Under the pieces are notes generated by a model that saw only the letters and a list, made by a program, of their open reading frames with translations, searched no databases and was not told the origin of the DNA. 64,000 nucleotides of DNA from UBA8941 sp963780545 (lineage in GTDB: Archaea > Thermoproteota > Bathyarchaeia > TCS64): the NCBI GenBank assembly GCA_963780545.1, contig CAWACK010000021.1, positions 85,916 to 149,915 of the forward strand, in the 5' to 3' direction. Shown here in pieces: positions 1 through 8,817 of this stretch; positions within the stretch are counted from its first letter, which is position 1; each line of letters begins with the position of its first letter. A program made the position numbers and the translations under genes.

Positions 1-856
1 GAAATTTACGAACACAGCGTTCATCGGGATAATTACTAGTCTGAGAGCTGCATATGCACCAATACCAATCATCGCGGGGCTTAGGAGGGCGGAGATTGGA
101 GTGGGTGCCTCCGAGTGGGCGAAGGGTAGCCATGTGTGCAGACCGAAGACTGCCATCTTGGTGAAGAAGGCAAAGAGCATCGCGCCCATTATCCAAGCTG
201 CATTACTGACGCCTACGAGCTGAGTGAGAGAACTGATCTCGAAGCTCCCCGTTATTGAGTAGGCAGCGAGTATGCCGGCTAGCAGAATGACGGCGCCCAG
301 AGTCGTCCATATGAAGTAGATCATGCCAATCTTTTCCCTGTCACCGTAGCCGTAGTTGTTGATGAGAAGCCAAGACGGGATTAGCATAAGTTCGTAGAAG
401 ACGTAAAACTGGATCAGGTTGGTAGACATCACTGTGCCTAGCATCCCAACGGTATAGAGGAGGTAGAGGGCAAAGTAGCTAGCGAAATCGCTAGGCCCTT
501 TCCTCTCGTTCGTCTCGTGTTCCCACTCATGGAACCTATGCTCCATATAGGGCATGCTGTAGATGGTTATTCCCAGGCAGAGGATGTTGATGGTCAGCAG
601 TACCCAGATGCTTAACCCATCTGCTAACAGTGTGAAGCTGAGTCCAACTTGTGGTGCCCAGGAGTAGGTCTCCCTATAGGCGCCCCCACCGTTGATCCCT
701 AAGAGCCACTCCAATAAAGAGGAGCAGGGATACGACGAGCGAGGCAGCTATTATCCAACCTGTGTTCTTGCCGGTTGTCTTCCCGACGAAGTACGCTATG
801 GGTACGAATACTAGAGGCACAACGAGTGCCATCAGCAGACTATATGCCATCACCAT
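1..856 (-). CDS. nuoM: NuoM-type antiporter-like membrane subunit, partial and frameshifted
   Basis: This is the N-terminal half of a proton/sodium-channel subunit of the complex I-like assembly, cut by the window edge. The likely start is at 856 (MVMAYS), five bases after the nuoL stop. The reading frame is lost near position 700, where one extra base turns an Ala-Leu-Gly run into a short nonsense tail. Restoring the frame gives a continuous subunit with the segments FYVFYELMLIPSW and LHTWLPFAHSEAPTPISALL. These carry the conserved membrane Glu and the Pro-rich loop of NuoM/MrpD proteins. The Lys of the FTKMAVFGLHTW helix is also present. The rest of the gene lies outside the window. Subunit type is assigned by motif and could be confused with NuoN. 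Confidence 0.85.
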
Positions 857-860
857 ATCA

Positions 861-3005
861 TCACACCCCCCTAACAAGTACGAGGAATAGCAGGAAGAGC
901 AGCAGCCCAACTAAGTAGAGCAGGTTAATGCTCAGATAGCCGGTCTGAAGCTTCTTCACCTGGTTCCAGAGGCCTGTGAAGCCCTTGGGAGCTGCGTCGT
1001 TGATGCCCAGCATCGCGGCCTCGAAAGTGCCGTTTATCCCCCTGCTGAGTGCGAGTAATCCGTCGACGCCCACGGCGTAGTAAAGCTCGTTGATGTACCA
1101 CCGGTTCCATAGGAAGCTGTGGATGGGTTTGAGGATCTTGCTGTTGCTGACGATCTGCCAAGCGTTGTATCGGTGAGCCATGTAGAAGAGGTAAACTACT
1201 ATTCCCCCAACCAGGATGATTATGCCACTTGATGCGATGGCGGTCATCGTGGTGGCTGGAGCAACCACCGACTCAGAGAACTCTACGTTTGCTGATGCGA
1301 ATATCCCTGGTAAGTTCAGTCCTTCTACCATGTGTGACATCTGGGTCTCTATGAAGACCTCTGGGCTAAGACTCGGTACGAAGAACCCGACTAAGCCTAG
1401 AGCACTGATACAAAGCGTGATGGCTACAAGCACCGCGATAGGACCCCACATGACTGCGGGGCTCTCGTGTACGTGGTGACCCTCCTTTTCAAGCTCGTGG
1501 ATGAAGTTGTTCTTATCGCCGTAGAAGACCATGTAGATGTACCTTGCACTGTAGATGAGGGTCATCAGAGCAGTAACCACTGCAACTACGTAGAGGACGT
1601 TGGTCAGGGTAATTCCAGCGTTGAGGCTGGCAACGAAGACAGCATCTTTGCTCCAGAAGCCACTGAACGGCGGTATACCCGCGAGGCTCAGCGTCGCCAG
1701 GAGCATCAGGATCTTCGTGAAGGGCATCTCTTTGCCAAGCCCACCCATCTTGTCCATGTATATCGTCTCCACTGCGTGGATAACGCAGCCGGCGCCCAGG
1801 AAGAGCGCACCTTTAAACAGGGCGTGGCTGATCAAGTGGAAGATACCCGCCGAAAGGCCAGGGAGAAGGTTACCTTCACCTAATCCAGCGACCCCTAACC
1901 CTAGCATCATGAAGCCGATCTGGCTTATGGTAGAGTAGGCTAAAACCTTCTTCAGCTCCAGAGCTACGATGGCTTGACTTGCGGCTAGGAAGGCCGTGAA
2001 TGCTCCTATGACCGCTATAGCAACGAAGTAAGTCTGGGCCTCGGCAAGATGTTCCGCGAATGTGCCGATGTAGAAGGCGGGAGCCATTCTGGCTACTAGG
2101 TAAACACCCGCGTTAACCATCGTGGCAGCGTGGATTAGGGCGCTGATGGGTGTAGGGCCAGCCATCGCCTCAGGGAGCCACTCGTGGAGTGGGAACTGCG
2201 CACTTTTACCAATTGGTCCGCCAAGGAAGATTACAGCAGTTAGGCTTAACAGCCCGGGAAAAACGGATATGGCCGTCATCCACTGTGGCGCTTTCTCGAT
2301 CAATTCGACGAAGTTCAGCGTCCCAGCGAAGTTGTAAATTATGAAGATTGAGCCTAAAAGGAAGACGTCGCCGATGCCGGTTACTATAAAGGCCTTCATG
2401 CCAGCATGGCTTGGTGGGTACATCTTGGTTGGCGGCGGGCCACCGAGCCATCTATCCTTAGGGTCGCGGTAGTAGTATCCGATCAACCCGTAGCTGCATA
2501 AGCCGACGCCTTCCCATCCGATCATCATCTGGATGAGGTTGTCGGAGAGCACGAGGAGAAGCATATTACCGATGAAGAAGAGGACGAAGAACCAGTAGCG
2601 GGTAAGGTGCTCGTCACCGTGCATATAGCCAAGGCTGTATACAATAACTAGGAAGGAGATGAAGGCAACGACATTAGCAATCAGTATGCTAAGAGGATCA
2701 ATCAGTACGCCCAGATTCAGAGGCGTCCCATTGGGGAACGTTATCCAGGTTGCCATCTGAATGTCGTTAGTGGCGTTCTGAGACAATAGAATAGGGAGAA
2801 GAGACGCCGCAGCGATGACCGCTCCGAAAGCGAATACAACTGCTAAGTAGTCGCGGACCCGGTTACCAGCCTTTGCGAACACTGGCATCAATAGGGCTCC
2901 TACGATGGGTATAAGCCAGCAGAGCCACGCGCCAGGGTTCTCCATCAGAATATCAAGGGCTCCCTTAGGCGCCGGGGATGTCAGTAACTCAACGATGTTG
3001 ATCAT
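861..3005 (-). CDS. nuoL: NuoL-type antiporter-like membrane subunit
   Basis: The 714-residue, many-helix membrane protein is the distal ion-translocating subunit of a complex I-like or group 4 hydrogenase assembly. The conserved channel residues are visible: Glu165 in MIGWEGVGLCSYGL, the Lys of GKSAQFPLHEWLPEAM followed by AGPTPISALIHA, and HALFKGALFLGAG. The length and the long C-terminal region (about residues 560-714, with a final hydrophobic helix) fit NuoL with its lateral helix and exclude the shorter NuoM/NuoN. Its start overlaps the stop of the upstream antiporter gene by four bases, so the two are translationally coupled. Confidence 0.93.
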   Translation of the reverse strand: MINIVELLTSPAPKGALDILMENPGAWLCWLIPIVGALLMPVFAKAGNRVRDYLAVVFAFGAVIAAASLLPILLSQNATNDIQMATWITFPNGTPLNLGVLIDPLSILIANVVAFISFLVIVYSLGYMHGDEHLTRYWFFVLFFIGNMLLLVLSDNLIQMMIGWEGVGLCSYGLIGYYYRDPKDRWLGGPPPTKMYPPSHAGMKAFIVTGIGDVFLLGSIFIIYNFAGTLNFVELIEKAPQWMTAISVFPGLLSLTAVIFLGGPIGKSAQFPLHEWLPEAMAGPTPISALIHAATMVNAGVYLVARMAPAFYIGTFAEHLAEAQTYFVAIAVIGAFTAFLAASQAIVALELKKVLAYSTISQIGFMMLGLGVAGLGEGNLLPGLSAGIFHLISHALFKGALFLGAGCVIHAVETIYMDKMGGLGKEMPFTKILMLLATLSLAGIPPFSGFWSKDAVFVASLNAGITLTNVLYVVAVVTALMTLIYSARYIYMVFYGDKNNFIHELEKEGHHVHESPAVMWGPIAVLVAITLCISALGLVGFFVPSLSPEVFIETQMSHMVEGLNLPGIFASANVEFSESVVAPATTMTAIASSGIIILVGGIVVYLFYMAHRYNAWQIVSNSKILKPIHSFLWNRWYINELYYAVGVDGLLALSRGINGTFEAAMLGINDAAPKGFTGLWNQVKKLQTGYLSINLLYLVGLLLFLLFLVLVRGV

Positions 3006-4486
3006 GGTAATATCACCTTAACGTAGTTCGAGAGGTTGAGAAGCGCCTTCGCCGCTTCGGTCGCATAGGCGATCATCGGGGCGGGCCAGACACCGAAGAG
3101 TATTATCAGTGTGGCCATCGCCACGGTAACGCCCAGCATCAGAGGCGGGGCTTCCTTGGTGGCTTTTAGAGGTTCCTTAGGCTGGCCAACGAGGGCCTTC
3201 ATCACCCGGAGGTAGTAGACCATGCTGAGGGCGCTGTTCAGGACAGCGATCACGGTTAGCCACCAGTAGCCGGCCCCTATCGCTGAGCCGAAGAGAAGGA
3301 ACTTGCTTATGAAACCGGCTGTGCCAGGCACGCCGCCTAGACCGAGGAGGGCGATGAACATAGTGAAGCTGGTTACGGGCATTACTTTGGCTATTCCTCT
3401 TAACTTCTCGATGTCTCGACTGCCACCCTCCTCTATCATCGAGCCTGCAGAGAAGAAAGCCAGCCCCTTCATGAGGCTGTGGTTAAAGATGTGAAGGAAC
3501 ACGCCGGTCAACCCCATTATTCCGCCACTCGCAACTCCAACTAGCATGTATCCCATCTGGGCGATGCTGCTGTAGGCGAGCATCCTCTTGATGTCGGTTT
3601 GGAGGACCGCCACGATGTTGGCAAAGCTCATCGTAACTACGGCTAGCGCCGCTATGATTAGGCTAAAGTCTTGGGTTGGGAACGCGATGTAGAGGATCCT
3701 TGTGAGCCCGTAGAGGGCGGTCTCGATTAGTATGCCTGACAGCATGGCGCTTATTGGGCTGGGTGCCTCGGGGTGAGCGTCGGGGAGCCAAGTGTGTAGT
3801 GGCACAATTGCCGACTTCACACCGAACCCTACCACAAATAAGAGCATCGCAACCATCATCCAGAGACCAGCTGGACTCCCATGGAGCATACTACTGATCT
3901 CGGCGAAGTTGACTGTCCCAGCCATTCCATAGAGAAGGGCGATGCCTAGTAGAAGCATGGTGGAGCCGACGGCGCCCATCACCATGTATTTAAAGCCAGC
4001 CTCAATCGGTCCCCAGTTCTCTTTCCGGAATGCAACTAGCACATAGCTCGCGATGCCCATTAGCTCCCAGAAGATAAAGAATGTGAAGAAGTCGCCCGCG
4101 AAGCTTACCCCCACGATTCCCGTTACAAGGGCACTGAGGAGGGTATAGTATTCGGTGAGTCGTGTATCATGCTTCATGTAGCTGTAGCTGTAGACGGTAG
4201 CGAAGAGGCCGAGCAACACAGCGCTGAAAGCCATGTAGATGCTTAGCATATCGATCTCAAAGCAGGCTCCAAGTGGTGGTGCTCCACCTAGGGTGACGAC
4301 AAGTATCTTGGTGGGACTGGCCTGCAGTTCCGTGTAGAGCTGCCAGACGCTATAGAGACTGAAGAAGCTCAGGAGGATCGCGACGACCTCACGAAGTTTC
4401 GATATCTTTAGTCTCTCGGATAAGAGCCCGAATAGGACTACAATGAATGGGCTGAACATGAAGATTAATTCTAGCCCCATCACCAC
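3002..4486 (-). CDS. NuoN/NuoM-type antiporter-like membrane subunit
   Basis: This is a 494-residue polytopic protein of the Proton_antipo_M family. The diagnostic stretches are FFIFWELMGIASYVL (membrane Glu), GVKSAIVPLHTWLPDAHPEA followed by PSPISAMLSG, and FNHSLMKGLAFFSAGS (Lys). The PDAHPEAPSP loop is closer to NuoM/MrpD than to NuoN, but its place between nuoK and nuoL would also suit a NuoN-equivalent, so I give no symbol. It is one of three antiporter-like subunits in the operon and overlaps both neighbours by a few bases. It should contribute one ion-translocation path to the membrane arm. Confidence 0.9.
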   Translation of the reverse strand: MVMGLELIFMFSPFIVVLFGLLSERLKISKLREVVAILLSFFSLYSVWQLYTELQASPTKILVVTLGGAPPLGACFEIDMLSIYMAFSAVLLGLFATVYSYSYMKHDTRLTEYYTLLSALVTGIVGVSFAGDFFTFFIFWELMGIASYVLVAFRKENWGPIEAGFKYMVMGAVGSTMLLLGIALLYGMAGTVNFAEISSMLHGSPAGLWMMVAMLLFVVGFGVKSAIVPLHTWLPDAHPEAPSPISAMLSGILIETALYGLTRILYIAFPTQDFSLIIAALAVVTMSFANIVAVLQTDIKRMLAYSSIAQMGYMLVGVASGGIMGLTGVFLHIFNHSLMKGLAFFSAGSMIEEGGSRDIEKLRGIAKVMPVTSFTMFIALLGLGGVPGTAGFISKFLLFGSAIGAGYWWLTVIAVLNSALSMVYYLRVMKALVGQPKEPLKATKEAPPLMLGVTVAMATLIILFGVWPAPMIAYATEAAKALLNLSNYVKVILP

Positions 4487-4794
4487 TTCAGCCTCCTGAG
4501 CTTATCGACCTCGGTAGTCTTGAATTGTTTAAACGCGTTGACTATCAGCGCTAGGCCGACAGCTATCACGCTGCCGCCGAGTATTATTGACATGAATGCA
4601 AGGCTCTGGCCGAGTGGGTCGACGTAACCCAAAGCCATTCTGTAAGAGGCGAAGTAAACTAGTGCGAAGTTCCCGGCATTGAGGATCATCTCGACTCCGA
4701 AGAGAATGCGTATCATGCTCTTCTGGGTAACGCAGTAGAGTCCTATGCAAACCATTGCGAAGATTGTGCCTAGGAACATGACGTCGTTTGCCAT
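4480..4794 (-). CDS. nuoK: NuoK membrane subunit
   Basis: This is a small three-helix membrane subunit of about 104 residues, related to NuoK, FpoK and MrpC. I choose the ATG at 4794 (MANDVMFL) because it forms an ATGA overlap with the stop of the preceding NuoJ-type gene. A longer reading starting at 4827 would only overlap that gene. The helix with IRILFGVEMILNAGNFALV carries the conserved Glu that forms part of the buried ion path next to NuoJ and NuoH. The 3' end overlaps the next antiporter gene by seven bases. Confidence 0.92.
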   Translation of the reverse strand: MANDVMFLGTIFAMVCIGLYCVTQKSMIRILFGVEMILNAGNFALVYFASYRMALGYVDPLGQSLAFMSIILGGSVIAVGLALIVNAFKQFKTTEVDKLRRLKW

Positions 4795-5066
4795 CAGTGT
4801 TTCTCCTCCCTTAACAGAGCTAGGCAACTAATCGCTGTGGCGAAGAGGACGAGTGTCTGCATCATCAGATCGAACCCCCGATAGTTCCAGAGAAAGTTGC
4901 TCATCTCGCCACCTAACTCATCTGATGATTGGGTGGGGAGCAGCTCCTTGCTGCTGTAAGTTGAATGGGGGAAGGGAGTGTTATTTATCACGTATAGGAA
5001 CGTGAAGAATAGTAGAACGGTGACAACTATACCGACTACCTTTGTAGTGCTGCTGTTGTCACTCAT
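4794..5066 (-). CDS. NuoJ-like membrane subunit, C-terminal half
   Basis: This protein of about 90 residues has two hydrophobic helices separated by a polar loop, as expected for the second half of NuoJ. Archaeal Fpo and Mrp-type complexes often split NuoJ/MrpA-like parts between two genes. The likely start is the ATG at 5066. A GTG nine bases upstream (5075) is also possible, and both overlap the upstream nuoJ1 stop. The C-terminal helix FDLMMQTLVLFATAISCLAL would pack against NuoK. The sequence is weakly conserved, and the assignment rests mainly on size and on its position between nuoJ1 and nuoK. Confidence 0.75.
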   Translation of the reverse strand: MSDNSSTTKVVGIVVTVLLFFTFLYVINNTPFPHSTYSSKELLPTQSSDELGGEMSNFLWNYRGFDLMMQTLVLFATAISCLALLREEKH

Positions 5067-5307
5067 TTCCCTCACTCCTGACGAACATGATCACGGAGAC
5101 GAACAAGACGACGACCGCGCCTCCGTAGATAAGCATCTGGAAGAGCCCAACGTATGGTGCATAGAGCATCCAGTATAGGGCACCCAGGGAGATGCACATT
5201 GCACCCAAGCTCAAGGCGGCGTATAGCAGGTTCTTCAACCCCGCTGCCCCGAGCGCGAAAGCAATGGTCACCGCGAGTATGCTGAATTGTACTAGTTCCG
5301 AAGCCAT
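5059..5307 (-). CDS. nuoJ: NuoJ-like membrane subunit, N-terminal half
   Basis: This 82-residue, three-helix protein corresponds to helices 1-3 of NuoJ. The third helix, YVGLFQMLIYGGAVVVLFVS, matches the NuoJ signature that holds the pi-bulge helix of complex I. It starts directly after nuoI with no gap, and its stop overlaps the next gene. The full NuoJ function would need both this and the following product, so the gene is a split version of the family rather than a truncated one. Confidence 0.88.
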   Translation of the reverse strand: MASELVQFSILAVTIAFALGAAGLKNLLYAALSLGAMCISLGALYWMLYAPYVGLFQMLIYGGAVVVLFVSVIMFVRSEGNE

Positions 5308-5709
5308 TTATTTCTTCACCTCGTTCTGGACCGCAGGCTTCGCGACTGTTGAGGCGGGTGGTCTTGGGGTCCTCTTGAAGTCTAGTATCTCATCGGCTTT
5401 GTTGATTACCGCGAGTTCATACTCAGTAGTCAGAATAAGGGCTCCAGTCGGGCAGACCTCCTCACATTGTTGGCAGAAAAGGCAGGCGCCGAGGTTGATT
5501 TTTAGACCTTCACACTTCGGGCCAATTCCCTTGAGCTCGATAGCGAAGCTTGGGCAGACCCTCGAGCAGAGGCCACAGCCGGTGCATTTTTCACCATCAT
5601 ATGCGTGCTTGCCTCTGCCGCCCTCGGGAATCGTCCGTTTCTCAAAGGGATAGATCAATGTGCAGGGTTTCCCAACAGCGTTCTTCAGAAGCTCTCTTTC
5701 CATTGCCAT
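5308..5709 (-). CDS. nuoI: NuoI-type ferredoxin subunit, two [4Fe-4S] clusters
   Basis: This 133-residue electron-transfer subunit links the electron donor or acceptor, probably ferredoxin, to NuoB. Two ferredoxin motifs are complete: CTGCGLCSRVCP and CLFCQQCEEVCP, giving eight Cys for two [4Fe-4S] clusters. The N-terminal segment before the clusters (KPCTLIYPFEKRTIPEG) is the conserved docking strand seen in NuoI, HycF and MbhN. A proline/alanine-rich tail follows the second cluster. No NuoE, F or G gene is present in the window, so NADH is not the obvious substrate. Confidence 0.94.
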   Translation of the reverse strand: MAMERELLKNAVGKPCTLIYPFEKRTIPEGGRGKHAYDGEKCTGCGLCSRVCPSFAIELKGIGPKCEGLKINLGACLFCQQCEEVCPTGALILTTEYELAVINKADEILDFKRTPRPPASTVAKPAVQNEVKK

Positions 5710-5710
5710 T

Positions 5711-6727
5711 TTAAATCACTCCGGATAGCGCCACAATCGCCATTACAGTGAGAACGGCGAGGGGCGTCAAGTACTGCCACGCCCACTTCAGCATCTGATC
5801 AATCCTGAACCTCGCGAATAGTGCGCTGAGGTTACTGAGAATGAGGACGCAGAAAGTGGTCTTCAGTATGAACCATGCAATTGGTGGAAGAATGGGGCCG
5901 GCTGGTCCTCCAAGGAAAAGTGAGGTTAGCAAAGCTGAAGCAAGTACAATCTTAACATCTCGACCGAGAGTCAGCAGTGCTAATTTTTTGCCACTGAACT
6001 CCACTTGCCAGCCATGTACAATCTCCGTCTCCGCCTCAGCCATGTCGAATGGACGCATTTCAAGTTCCGCGAGTAGACAAATGATATAAATACAGAAACC
6101 TAGAAACAAAACGACTCCGAGCATAATTCCCCATATACTTGGAGCTGCGATAAAACTCTGAACACTGGAGACCTCCCAAGCTACTATTTTGTTTATACTC
6201 AGACTACCCGCCATAATTGCTGGACCAAAAGCGAGTAGTACGAGTGGTATCTCGTAAGCAAGCATCAGCAGAGCCACCCTAGTAGCCCCGACAGCACCGA
6301 AGAGGTTGCTTGAACTCCACCCAGCTAGAAATACACTTAGAACTGTTAGACTCAGGAGCAGTAGGACGATTACCAGATCTCCCTCGAAAGAAGCTATGGG
6401 AGTATATGACCAGAGGTTTGTTATGGATTGTATCGGTATCAGAAATAGGGTTGCGAGTGGTAAAGCGAAGATCAGCAGGGGAGTTACCGAGAACAACGGC
6501 TTGTTTGCGGCGCCCGGCGTTATATCCTCCTTAGCGAGGAGTTTTATAAAGTCAGCCAATGGCTGAAGCAGACCAGCATAGCCCGTGTGCATTGGACCTC
6601 TTCGGTTCTGTAGGCGAGCCACAGTTTTCCTCGTCAACCAATTACAGTAGAGTGCATATACTATGATGAATAGCGCACCGGGGAATATCACTATACTAAT
6701 GATATCACTTATTGCGACCATTCTCAT
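5711..6727 (-). CDS. nuoH: NuoH-type membrane subunit
   Basis: The 338-residue, roughly eight-helix protein anchors the peripheral arm and forms the entry to the E-channel. Family signatures include the N-terminal RRGPMHTGYAGLLQPLADFI region and the loop LAELEMRPFDMAEAETEIVH, which is the most conserved NuoH stretch and is rich in acidic residues. The gene begins within the last 22 bases of nuoD and ends one base before the nuoI start. The start may be the ATG at 6727 or the one at 6721. Confidence 0.94.
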   Translation of the reverse strand: MRMVAISDIISIVIFPGALFIIVYALYCNWLTRKTVARLQNRRGPMHTGYAGLLQPLADFIKLLAKEDITPGAANKPLFSVTPLLIFALPLATLFLIPIQSITNLWSYTPIASFEGDLVIVLLLLSLTVLSVFLAGWSSSNLFGAVGATRVALLMLAYEIPLVLLAFGPAIMAGSLSINKIVAWEVSSVQSFIAAPSIWGIMLGVVLFLGFCIYIICLLAELEMRPFDMAEAETEIVHGWQVEFSGKKLALLTLGRDVKIVLASALLTSLFLGGPAGPILPPIAWFILKTTFCVLILSNLSALFARFRIDQMLKWAWQYLTPLAVLTVMAIVALSGVI

Positions 6728-7898
6728 ACCACCTTATACCGTATTTTATGAGTTCTTCGCCAGTCATGTCCCAATTCTTCTCCTTCGTCTCATCGACGAA
6801 AACCATGCGGTCAGTGCAGCTAAAGCAGGGGTCGATACCAGCCAGGACAATTGGGATGTCAGCTATGTAACCGCCCTTTAGCTTTACACAGAGGGAAGGA
6901 ATGTTGGCCATTGTGGGCGCTCTGATTTTGTACCTGTAGGGCTTATTATCGCCCTTACTGCAGAGGTAGTGGATGTCTTCTCCACGCTGAGCCTCGATCA
7001 TATTCGTAGCCTCACCCTCAGGGATCTTCTGGAGAGGCGTAAACTTCTCCCTAATCGGTCCATCGGGTAAATGATCGAGAACATACTTTGCGATGCCGAC
7101 GCTCTCAACGAGCTCACCGACTCGAACTATCACATTCGCCAGGACGTCACCACTCTCGGCGGTTACGACGTTGAATGGAACCTCATCGTATGCAAGGTAG
7201 GAGTTATCTCGGCGAGTGTCCTTGTTGACGCCACTAGCGCGGGCATTTGGACCGCAGCCACATAGGCGGATCATGTCAGCCTTACTACAATAGCCGACGC
7301 CGGAGGCCCTGTTGATTATCGTTGACTCCGTAGTGGCAACTTTCGTGTAGTACTTTGTGCGCTCTGCGAGGACGTCAAGCATCTTCTGGAACTTGGGGAT
7401 CTTATCACTCGAGATATCACGTCGTACGCCACCTATGGCGTTCCAGGCGTAGTTAACTCGGTTTCCGCTGATCTCCTCGAGCATGTTGAGGACGACCTCG
7501 CGGTCACGCCAGACGTAGTAGAAGAGAGTGTCAAACCCAATCTCGTGGGCTGCGACGCCCACCCAGAGGAGGTGGCTATGGATCCTCTCAAGCTCGTGTA
7601 TAAAGGTTCGGAGATACTTGGCTCGCGGCGGGATAGTTATACCAGCGACATCCTCAACATTCATCGCAAAGAGTGTCTGGTGGGCATTACTGCATATACC
7701 GCAGACCCTCTCCGTAAGGTAGAGGTTCTGGATGTATGTGCGGGCCTCCATCGCCTTCTCGATACCCCTGTGGTTGTAGCCAACGCGAGGCTCGACGTCT
7801 ACTACGACCTCGCCGTCGACTTTAAAGAGGAAGCTCGCTGGCTCCTTAAGCGCTGGATGCTGTGGGCCTATCGGTATACTGAACTCTGTGTCACTCAT
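6705..7898 (-). CDS. NuoD/HycE-like [NiFe]-hydrogenase large subunit
   Basis: This catalytic subunit of about 397 residues keeps the full [NiFe] active-site signature. The N-terminal L1 motif is ERVCGICSNAH (Cys66, Cys69, His73) and the C-terminal L2 motif is DPCFSCTDR (Cys358, Cys361). NuoD of NADH dehydrogenase and FpoD lack these cysteines. A 33-residue tail follows L2, as in group 4 hydrogenases whose large subunit is trimmed by HycI. The start at 7898 (MSDTEFS) is supported by an ATGA overlap with the restored nuoC frame. In the raw frame it appears fused to NuoC, but that results from a frameshift in nuoC. The likely reaction is ferredoxin-linked proton reduction or H2 oxidation coupled to ion pumping. 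Confidence 0.9.
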   Translation of the reverse strand: MSDTEFSIPIGPQHPALKEPASFLFKVDGEVVVDVEPRVGYNHRGIEKAMEARTYIQNLYLTERVCGICSNAHQTLFAMNVEDVAGITIPPRAKYLRTFIHELERIHSHLLWVGVAAHEIGFDTLFYYVWRDREVVLNMLEEISGNRVNYAWNAIGGVRRDISSDKIPKFQKMLDVLAERTKYYTKVATTESTIINRASGVGYCSKADMIRLCGCGPNARASGVNKDTRRDNSYLAYDEVPFNVVTAESGDVLANVIVRVGELVESVGIAKYVLDHLPDGPIREKFTPLQKIPEGEATNMIEAQRGEDIHYLCSKGDNKPYRYKIRAPTMANIPSLCVKLKGGYIADIPIVLAGIDPCFSCTDRMVFVDETKEKNWDMTGEELIKYGIRWYENGRNK

Positions 7899-8387
7899 GT
7901 CCATTCCTCCCCATCGATCGCTTTCCTCAGGGACTTTACGTCCCACTTCTTCAGAAGCGGATAAACTCCCTCGGGCCACTCCTCTGACATAAGCAATCTC
8001 TTTGGGCTTGGGTGGCCCTCGGGGTAGACACCTGAGGAGATCATTGATCTCCCGCTCGTAGAGGATTGCTCCATTGATTATATCTGTAATTGAGGGAACG
8101 ACCGATTTGTCGCCTGGAACACGCACCTTTATCGTGAATACAAGGTTGGGACGGTTAAAGTGATAGTTGAGTTCTCTCTCCTCCCCCAAGTCCATGCCTG
8201 TTATCGTGGCGAGGTGAAACAGTCCCTCCTTCTCCTTCAGGTAGGTCACGGCATCCCTAAGTTTCTCGGTCTTGATCGTCACATAGATTCGTCTATCCTT
8301 AGGGATCTTTGAGTCGATGACATTCTCCTTCCCGATGACCTCAGTGAGCCTCTCGAGCGTCTTCACATTTTCCTCAGCGTAACTCAT
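7895..8387 (-). CDS. nuoC: NuoC-type subunit, frameshifted
   Basis: This is a 30 kDa-type subunit of about 164 residues that binds NuoD. The N-terminal two thirds is read from 8387. At about 8033 one extra base breaks the frame just after EREINDLL. The alternative frame continues with GVYPEGHPSPKRLLM and EEWPEGVYPLLKKW, which is the expected C-terminus of NuoC, and ends with a TGA overlapping the nuoD ATG. This shows that nuoC and nuoD are separate genes. The indel is probably a sequence error, since the downstream frame is perfectly conserved. Confidence 0.88.
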
Positions 8388-8396
8388 TTTTCCACC

Positions 8397-8816
8397 TCAG
8401 TACCCCGCGCTCTTCAGGAGCTTCACTACACCGTCGAGGATGGCCTCCGGTTTAGGCGGGCATCCCACGACGTAGGCGTTGACGGGGATTACCTTGTCGA
8501 CGCCCTCCATGACATTGTAGCAGTCTTGGAAAGTGCCTCCAGTGTTAGCGCAGCTTCCGATGGCTACAACGAATTTTGGTTCCGGCATCTGTTCATAGAT
8601 CCTCTTGAGTCGACTCTTCAATTTCCTCGAAATTGATCCTGAGACTATGAGAACGTCTGCGTGTCTGGGCGTGCCCTTGAGGACGCATCCAAAACGTTCC
8701 ACATCATATCGGGGAGTCAAGGCGGCGACTATCTCTATGTCACAGGCATTGCAAGCAGCGCCGTTAAAATGTATAAGCCATGGAGAGCGGGTTCTTGCCC
8801 ATGTAACAAGCCCCAT
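8397..8816 (-). CDS. nuoB: NuoB/hydrogenase small subunit
   Basis: This is a 139-residue iron-sulphur subunit that carries the cluster next to the NuoD active site. The N-terminal stretch SPWLIHFNGAACNACDIEIV, continuing into a PRYDVERFG sequence, is typical of group 4 hydrogenase small subunits and FpoB. Cysteines for one [4Fe-4S] cluster are in NACD (two Cys), GSCAN and VGCPP. It sits between nuoA and nuoC with gaps of one and nine bases. It is short, as expected for the group 4/complex I branch, which lacks the extra clusters of other hydrogenase small subunits. Confidence 0.94.
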   Translation of the reverse strand: MGLVTWARTRSPWLIHFNGAACNACDIEIVAALTPRYDVERFGCVLKGTPRHADVLIVSGSISRKLKSRLKRIYEQMPEPKFVVAIGSCANTGGTFQDCYNVMEGVDKVIPVNAYVVGCPPKPEAILDGVVKLLKSAGY

Positions 8817-8817
8817 T

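Noticed and set aside
6705..8387. A single 560-residue NuoCD (HycE-type) fusion protein
   Set aside because: The middle section has no family similarity, whereas the alternative frame gives a textbook NuoC end with a stop overlapping the nuoD start.
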